42,924 nucleotides of DNA from Nitrospirota bacterium (GTDB lineage Bacteria; Nitrospirota; Thermodesulfovibrionia; UBA6902; DSMQ01), in NCBI GenBank assembly GCA_016212185.1, contig JACRGX010000021.1:1-42924 (forward strand), read 5' to 3'. Numbering within the stretch: the stretch's first letter is position 1; each line of letters opens with the position of its first letter. Below the pieces are notes generated by a model. It was given only the letters and a program-made list of their open reading frames with translations. It did not search any database and was not told the DNA's origin. Below are positions 38,521 through 42,924 of this stretch, piece after piece. Made by a program: the position numbers and the translations under genes.

Positions 38521-41206
38521 CATGCCTCCCCCATTTTTTGAGTTTTTGTATGTTCACCTTAATTTTTTCAATTTTTCCTATAAATTCTTCATACTTAGCC
38601 TTGTTTTCTTCAACAATAGCTTGAGGGGCTTTTGCTGCAAATTCCCGGTTTGTAAGTTTCTTTTTAAGAACAATGGCTGACTCCTCAATTTTAGAAATCT
38701 CTTTCTGAAGCCTCTTAATCTCAATGTCCACATCAAAAAGCCCCCTTAAAGGAACAAATATCTCCATCGCAGGTTTTACAACAGTAGCAGAGTCTTCCGG
38801 TTTTTGTATATTGTCGCCGATTTCAACGTCCTTGACCTTTGCAAGCTTTGAAATATAACCTACATGTTCCTTTAAAATGTCTTTAGAGCCGTCTGAAGTC
38901 TTTATCAGCGCCTTCAACTCAAGGGACGGCGGCAGGTTAAATTCGCCTCTGATATTGCGTATCCCTGTTACGGCATCCATTATAAAGCCCATCTTCTCTT
39001 CTACCCTTGCATCTATAATACCATCTTTTGCAGACGGATACTTCTGCACACATAAACTTTCCGCGCCGGCGCGCACTGATGACGGCAAGTCCTGCCAGAG
39101 CTTCTCAGTGATAAAAGGCATGAACGGATGCAAAAGCCTGAGCGACGCCTCAAGCACTTGCACAAGGGTGTTTATTGCGGCGCTCCTGACATTCTCATCT
39201 TCTCCGTAAAGAGCGGGTTTGACCATCTCAATATACCAGTCGCAAAATTCATGCCATATAAAGTGATATAAAATTCCAGCCGCATCATTAAACCTGTATT
39301 CCGCAAGAGCCGCATTGACATCCTGCGCCACTGTTGAAAGCCTGCTCAAAATCCACCTGTCGGCAAGGCTCAGATGCTCAACCCCGCTTACAGGTTTTAC
39401 ATCACCGGGTTGGTTTATGTTCATCAGGATAAATCTTGAGGCATTCCAAATTTTATTTATGAAGTGCCTGTACCCTTCAACCCGGTCCACGGAAAACTTT
39501 ATGTCCCGGCCCTGAGCGGCAAACGCCGTAAGCGTAAATCTAAACGCATCTGCGCCGTGGGTCTCAATCATTTCTATGGGGTCAATCACGTTGCCCTTTG
39601 ACTTGCTCATCTTCTGCCCGCTTGCATCCCTGATAAGCGCATGGATGTAAACTGCCTTAAACGGAACTTCTCCCATAAATTTAAGCCCCATCATAATCAT
39701 CCTGGCAACCCAGAAAAACAGGATATCAAAACCCGTTACAAGTACGCTCGTCGGATAAAATGTCTTCAGGTCGTCGGTGTCGTCAGGCCAGCCGAGGGTT
39801 GAAAACGGCCAGAGCGCGGATGAAAACCATGTATCAAGCACGTCATTTTCCTGAACCAATGCTGAAGATTCGGCGCCGCAGTAGGGGCACGCCGCAGGTG
39901 TTTCTCTTGATACAATTACTCCATTCTGCGTTCTGCATTTTTCATTCTGCATTTTCTGACAGTACCACACAGGAATTCTGTGCCCCCACCATATCTGTCT
40001 TGATATGCACCAGTCTTTGATATTTTCCATCCAGTCAAAATAACTGTTTTCCCAGCCTGAAGGCATTATCTTTATCCTGCCGTCCTTAACCGCCCTGAGC
40101 GCCTCGTCTGCAAGGGGCTTTACTTTCACAAACCACTGTTTTGAAAGATACGGTTCAACAACAGTCTTGCATCTGTAACAGTGGCCTAACCCGATAAGAT
40201 GCTCTTTATACTCGGAAAGGAATCCTTCGGATTTGAGAGCCCTGAGGATGTTTTCCCTGCACTTAAATCTGTCCTGTCCTTGATAAGGGCCTGCCGCTTC
40301 TGACATCACGCCGTCGCCGGTCATTATCTTTATAAAAGGCAGTCCGTGCCTTTTTGCGATTTCAAAATCATTCGGGTCGTGCGCAGGCGTCACCTTCACA
40401 GCGCCTGTGCCAAAGGATGCATCAACAAATTCGTCTGCAATCACAGGAATCTTCCTGTTTAAGAGGGGCAGTCTCAAAGTCTTCCCTATAATATCTTTAT
40501 ACCTTTCATCCTCAGGATTGACTGCTACGGCTGTATCGCCGAGCATGGTCTCGGGCCTTGTCGTTGCAACCGTGACACTGCCCTCCCCGTCTGCAAAAGG
40601 GTAATTTATGAAGTAGAGTTTGCCTTTTACATCCTCATGTTCAACCTCCAAGTCTGAAAGCGCAGTCTGGCATCTCGTGCACCAGTTTATAATGTAATCT
40701 CCCCTGTATATCAGACCTTCTTCATAAAGCCGTACAAAGACCTCCCTCACGGCCTTTGATAAACCTTCATCAAGCGTAAACCTTTCGCGGCTCCAGTCGC
40801 ATGAAGCGCCGAGACGCTTCAACTGATGCACAATTCTGCCGCCGTATTTTTCCTTCCACTCCCAGACCTTTTTGATAAATGCTTCCCTGCCGATTTCGTG
40901 GCGGCTTAGACCCTCTTTTTTCAGCTCTTTTTCAACAACATTCTGCGTGGCTATTCCGGCATGGTCTGTGCCCGGCATCCAGAGAACATTAAACCCCGAC
41001 ATCCTTTTCCAGCGTATTAAAATATCCTGAAGCGTCACGTCAAGCGCATGACCGAAATGGAGGGAACCAGTGACATTAGGCGGCGGAATTACAATGCAGT
41101 AGGCGGGTTTATCGCTTTTTGATTCAGCCGTAAAATAGCCTTTTTCAAGCCAGAAATTATACCGCTTTTCTTCAATATCCTGAGGGTTGTAGCCTTTTTC
41201 AATCAT
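38513..41206 (-). CDS. valS: valyl-tRNA synthetase
   Basis: The 897-residue class Ia synthetase has the HIGH-type motif P-P-N-V-T-G-S-L-H-F-G-H-A near 44, an editing domain, K-M-S-K-S-K-G-N, D-V-L-D-T-W-F-S-S-A-L-W-P-F, the anticodon-binding domain and a C-terminal coiled coil (I-E-I-K-R-L-Q-K-E-I-S-K-I-E). The zinc knuckle before the catalytic half is altered: C416 is followed by a repeat-derived insert and the next Cys is C424, where two residues would normally separate them. The second knuckle C-P-Y-C-G is intact. The promoter is at 41245-41273. Confidence 0.95.
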   Translation of the reverse strand: MIEKGYNPQDIEEKRYNFWLEKGYFTAESKSDKPAYCIVIPPPNVTGSLHFGHALDVTLQDILIRWKRMSGFNVLWMPGTDHAGIATQNVVEKELKKEGLSRHEIGREAFIKKVWEWKEKYGGRIVHQLKRLGASCDWSRERFTLDEGLSKAVREVFVRLYEEGLIYRGDYIINWCTRCQTALSDLEVEHEDVKGKLYFINYPFADGEGSVTVATTRPETMLGDTAVAVNPEDERYKDIIGKTLRLPLLNRKIPVIADEFVDASFGTGAVKVTPAHDPNDFEIAKRHGLPFIKIMTGDGVMSEAAGPYQGQDRFKCRENILRALKSEGFLSEYKEHLIGLGHCYRCKTVVEPYLSKQWFVKVKPLADEALRAVKDGRIKIMPSGWENSYFDWMENIKDWCISRQIWWGHRIPVWYCQKMQNEKCRTQNGVIVSRETPAACPYCGAESSALVQENDVLDTWFSSALWPFSTLGWPDDTDDLKTFYPTSVLVTGFDILFFWVARMIMMGLKFMGEVPFKAVYIHALIRDASGQKMSKSKGNVIDPIEMIETHGADAFRFTLTAFAAQGRDIKFSVDRVEGYRHFINKIWNASRFILMNINQPGDVKPVSGVEHLSLADRWILSRLSTVAQDVNAALAEYRFNDAAGILYHFIWHEFCDWYIEMVKPALYGEDENVRSAAINTLVQVLEASLRLLHPFMPFITEKLWQDLPSSVRAGAESLCVQKYPSAKDGIIDARVEEKMGFIMDAVTGIRNIRGEFNLPPSLELKALIKTSDGSKDILKEHVGYISKLAKVKDVEIGDNIQKPEDSATVVKPAMEIFVPLRGLFDVDIEIKRLQKEISKIEESAIVLKKKLTNREFAAKAPQAIVEENKAKYEEFIGKIEKIKVNIQKLKKWGRHDG
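39926..39952. repeat. AATGCAGAATG-type repeat in frame within the ValS zinc knuckle
   Basis: On the minus strand ATGCAGAATGAAAAATGCAG followed by AACGCAG is a tandem of the ATGCAGAA word, a kind of dispersed simple repeat. It encodes M-Q-N-E-K-C-R-T-Q between C416-Q-K and N-G-V-I-V-S. Confidence 0.55.
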
Positions 41207-41244
41207 TATGAATACCTGCGAATTGAATAATTAATGGTGGTGAA

Positions 41245-41273
41245 ATTGTATTTCTATTATAAATAAATGTCAA
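41245..41273 (-). promoter_or_regulatory. sigma70-type promoter of the valS-led operon
   Basis: On the minus strand TTGACA (41273-41268), a 17-bp spacer and TACAAT (41250-41245) match the consensus in 11 of 12 positions, about 38 bases before the valS ATG. Confidence 0.78.
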
Positions 41274-41334
41274 GATATTTAGCACATACTTTATTGTCGG
41301 TATCTTTCTGTTTTTAACAGCATTTAATAACTAT

Positions 41335-41363
41335 TTGAACTTTCAAGTTTTTTTAGTTATTAT
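41335..41363 (+). promoter_or_regulatory. probable promoter of the UDP-glucuronate decarboxylase gene
   Basis: TTGAAC at 41335-41340, a 17-bp spacer and TATTAT at 41358-41363 form a fair sigma70-like promoter about 50 bases before the TTG start. It is divergent from the valS promoter. Confidence 0.5.
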
Positions 41364-41413
41364 AAAAAAAGTGATAAGAAAACTAATTTGGTGTCAGGAA
41401 AGGAGACTTACAG

Positions 41414-42376
41414 TTGAAAAGAATACTTGTTACAGGCGGCGCCGGTTTTTTAGGCTCTCATCTTTGTGAGAGACTTCTTAAGGAAGGCAATGAAGTAATC
41501 TGTGTTGACAATTTTTATACAGGCACACGCTCCAATATCGCACAGCTTTTAAAAAACCCGTATTTTGAGGTCATCAGACACGATATATGTTTTCCCCTGT
41601 ATGTTGAAGTTGACGAAATATACAACCTTGCATGCCCGGCATCACCGATACATTATCAGTTTGACCCGGTGCAGACGACCAAGACATCTGTGCACGGCGC
41701 GATTAATATGCTTGGACTGGCTAAACGCGTGAAGGCAAAGATACTTCAGGCATCTACCAGCGAGGTTTACGGCGACCCCATGATTCATCCCCAGCCTGAA
41801 ACTTACTGGGGCAATGTAAATCCCATCGGCTTCAGGTCCTGCTATGACGAAGGAAAGCGATGCGCCGAAACGCTTTTTTTTGACTACCGGCGCCAGCATA
41901 AATTAAAGATAAAAGTGGCTCGGATATTTAATACATATGGTCCTAAAATGCATCCCAACGACGGCAGGGTTGTAAGTAATTTTATACTTCAGGCGCTCAG
42001 AGGGGATAACATTACTATTTACGGCAATGGAAAACAGACGAGGAGTTTTTGCTATGCCGACGACCTGATTGACGGCTTGATTAAGCTGATGAGCACGCCT
42101 GATGATTTTACGGGACCCGTGAATCTGGGCAATCCGTCTGAATTTACAATCATGGAGCTTGCAAAAAAAATTATACAGCTCACAAAATCCCGCTCAAAAA
42201 TCGTATTCGAGCCTCTGCCCGAAGACGACCCCACGCAGAGGAAGCCTGACATTACGCTTGCCAAAAGAATTCTTAAATGGCAGCCCAAGGTGCCGCTTGA
42301 ACAAGGGCTCAAAAAGACAATCGCGTATTTTAAGAAGATAGAAGTGGATGGGGTCAGGTCTTCATTCTTCACTTAA
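41414..42376 (+). CDS. UDP-glucuronate decarboxylase-like NAD-dependent epimerase/dehydratase
   Basis: The 320-residue extended short-chain dehydrogenase has the NAD motif G-G-A-G-F-L-G-S-H (8-16), T-S-E-V-Y-G-D near 115 and the catalytic Y144-x3-K148 in [11 protein letters not shown]. The segment [13 protein letters not shown] and [11 protein letters not shown] are diagnostic of UXS enzymes, which make UDP-xylose from UDP-glucuronate. The start is a TTG with AAAGGAG 8 bases upstream; no ATG fits. The last codons (D-G-V-R-S-S-F-F-T) come from a GGGGTCAGGTCTT repeat, so the native end may have been altered. Confidence 0.9.
   Translation: MKRILVTGGAGFLGSHLCERLLKEGNEVICVDNFYTGTRSNIAQLLKNPYFEVIRHDICFPLYVEVDEIYNLACPASPIHYQFDPVQTTKTSVHGAINMLGLAKRVKAKILQASTSEVYGDPMIHPQPETYWGNVNPIGFRSCYDEGKRCAETLFFDYRRQHKLKIKVARIFNTYGPKMHPNDGRVVSNFILQALRGDNITIYGNGKQTRSFCYADDLIDGLIKLMSTPDDFTGPVNLGNPSEFTIMELAKKIIQLTKSRSKIVFEPLPEDDPTQRKPDITLAKRILKWQPKVPLEQGLKKTIAYFKKIEVDGVRSSFFT
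42350..42362. repeat. GGGGTCAGGTCTT word at a gene end
   Basis: This 13-base word is identical to the one upstream of the Y1 transposase gene at 175-187 (opposite strand). It is typical of sequences flanking REP-associated transposase elements and here encodes part of the decarboxylase C-terminus. Confidence 0.5.
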
Positions 42377-42429
42377 CCCATCCCTCTTTTTATCTTTCAT
42401 TTATTGTTTCAATCCTTATGTTAATTCTT

Positions 42430-42906
42430 TCACTTCCCGCCAGATACCTTAATCTTTCCTGCATTAGTTGTAGAGTTAATCACAGCGCCCTTACTATCTA
42501 AAAGTGTGCAGATATTAAAACCCACTGCGGCGCTGTCTTTTGTCGTCTTGCCGATTACCTTGAATTGCACTACTGCCAGACTCCCTTTGCCTGCCTGAAG
42601 CCCGCTTAATGTCATGTCCACTCCTGCCACTCTTAACTCGCCTGCTGTATTTGTATTTGGTGTCACCATCCAGACGGCAGTTAATTTCCCCGCGCTTACT
42701 CCGGTAACCTCCAGCACAGATGCGTCATAGGTTATGTTTAATTTAAATCCAGCTATGCCAGCGGCGTCATCCACCAGCACAGGCATCTCAATCGTTTCCC
42801 CAATAACTGCATGTTTGTCATGTATTGAAACCACTGCTGAATAGGCGCTCATCGTCATGCACAGAAAAATAAAAATACTGAATGTTAAAACTATTGTTTT
42901 TTTCAT
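42430..42906 (-). CDS. secreted cohesin-domain protein
   Basis: The 158-residue protein has a signal peptide (residues 1-23, S-A-Y-S-A) and a single cohesin-type beta-sandwich. The visible pattern is G-E-T-I-E-M-P-V-L-V-D-D-A-A-G-I-A-G-F-K-L-N-I-T-Y-D, then L-x-V-T-G-V, and A-V-V-Q-F-K-V. Cohesins bind dockerins, but single non-cellulosomal cohesins occur on many bacterial surface proteins. No dockerin is seen in the window; the partner may be encoded to the left on this strand or elsewhere. GGAGG precedes the ATG. The gene is complete and ends 53 bp from the convergent decarboxylase gene. Confidence 0.85.
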   Translation of the reverse strand: MKKTIVLTFSIFIFLCMTMSAYSAVVSIHDKHAVIGETIEMPVLVDDAAGIAGFKLNITYDASVLEVTGVSAGKLTAVWMVTPNTNTAGELRVAGVDMTLSGLQAGKGSLAVVQFKVIGKTTKDSAAVGFNICTLLDSKGAVINSTTNAGKIKVSGGK

Positions 42907-42924
42907 CGTAATCCTCCTTTTGAT

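Overview
The window looks like a chromosomal piece of an uncultivated anaerobic, probably chemolithotrophic bacterium. It carries a bacterial-type carbon monoxide dehydrogenase/acetyl-CoA synthase (CODH/ACS) operon, a dense block of sulfur-handling genes, a PEP-CTERM surface protein, and many short dispersed repeats that even enter genes. A Nitrospirota (Thermodesulfovibrionia-like) origin is my best guess. It is an inference from gene content and no phylogeny was run. Almost all genes lie on the minus strand.

Left edge (1-550): the 5' end of a REP-associated Y1 transposase runs off the window, next to a small truncated ORF and AT-rich inverted repeats. Block 1 (556-12132, all minus) reads, in transcription order: ArsR regulator, a thioredoxin-like gene with one in-frame TGA followed by a SECIS-like hairpin (candidate selenoprotein, 11372-11626), TauE/SafE permease, DsrE-like protein, small membrane protein, second ArsR regulator, an array of palindromes, MMPL/RND transporter, membrane-anchored tandem rhodanese, small exported protein, exported single-domain rhodanese, YeeE/YedE sulfur transporter, LolA-like periplasmic protein, and an outer-membrane beta-barrel. 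The likely theme is movement and relay of sulfane sulfur or thiosulfate across the envelope, combined with an RND/LolA-like/barrel export set. The substrate is unknown.

Block 2 (12266-16239, plus) has a strong sigma70-type promoter, a PEP-CTERM protein, a 761-residue repeat protein that shares its N-terminal domain, a perfect terminator, then a Crp/Fnr-family regulator with its own promoter. Block 3 (16379-18401, minus) has a NYN-domain protein, a REC-PAS protein and a relic of an IS3-type element.

Block 4 (18436-32432, minus) runs from cooC through acsE, acsD, acsC, acsB and acsA/cooS to a soluble NuoE/NuoF/Fe-S/NuoG-like module and ends at a clear terminator. Together these genes would make acetyl-CoA from CO2/CO and methyl-THF and couple CODH electrons to NAD(H). 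Block 5 (32601-41206, minus) is housekeeping: valS, a small membrane protein, nadC, transaldolase, fmdB-like, nuclease, SlyD-type FKBP, panB and thyX, interspersed with three copies of a 150-165 bp MITE-like element. Right edge: a UDP-glucuronate decarboxylase-like gene (plus) and a secreted cohesin-domain protein (minus).

A distinctive property of the window is repeat invasion. Palindromic or word-like repeats fill most operon spacers, and at least four proteins (NuoG-like, ThyX, ValS, NadC) appear to carry in-frame repeat-encoded inserts. The signal peptide of the outer-membrane protein also appears to be built from such a repeat.
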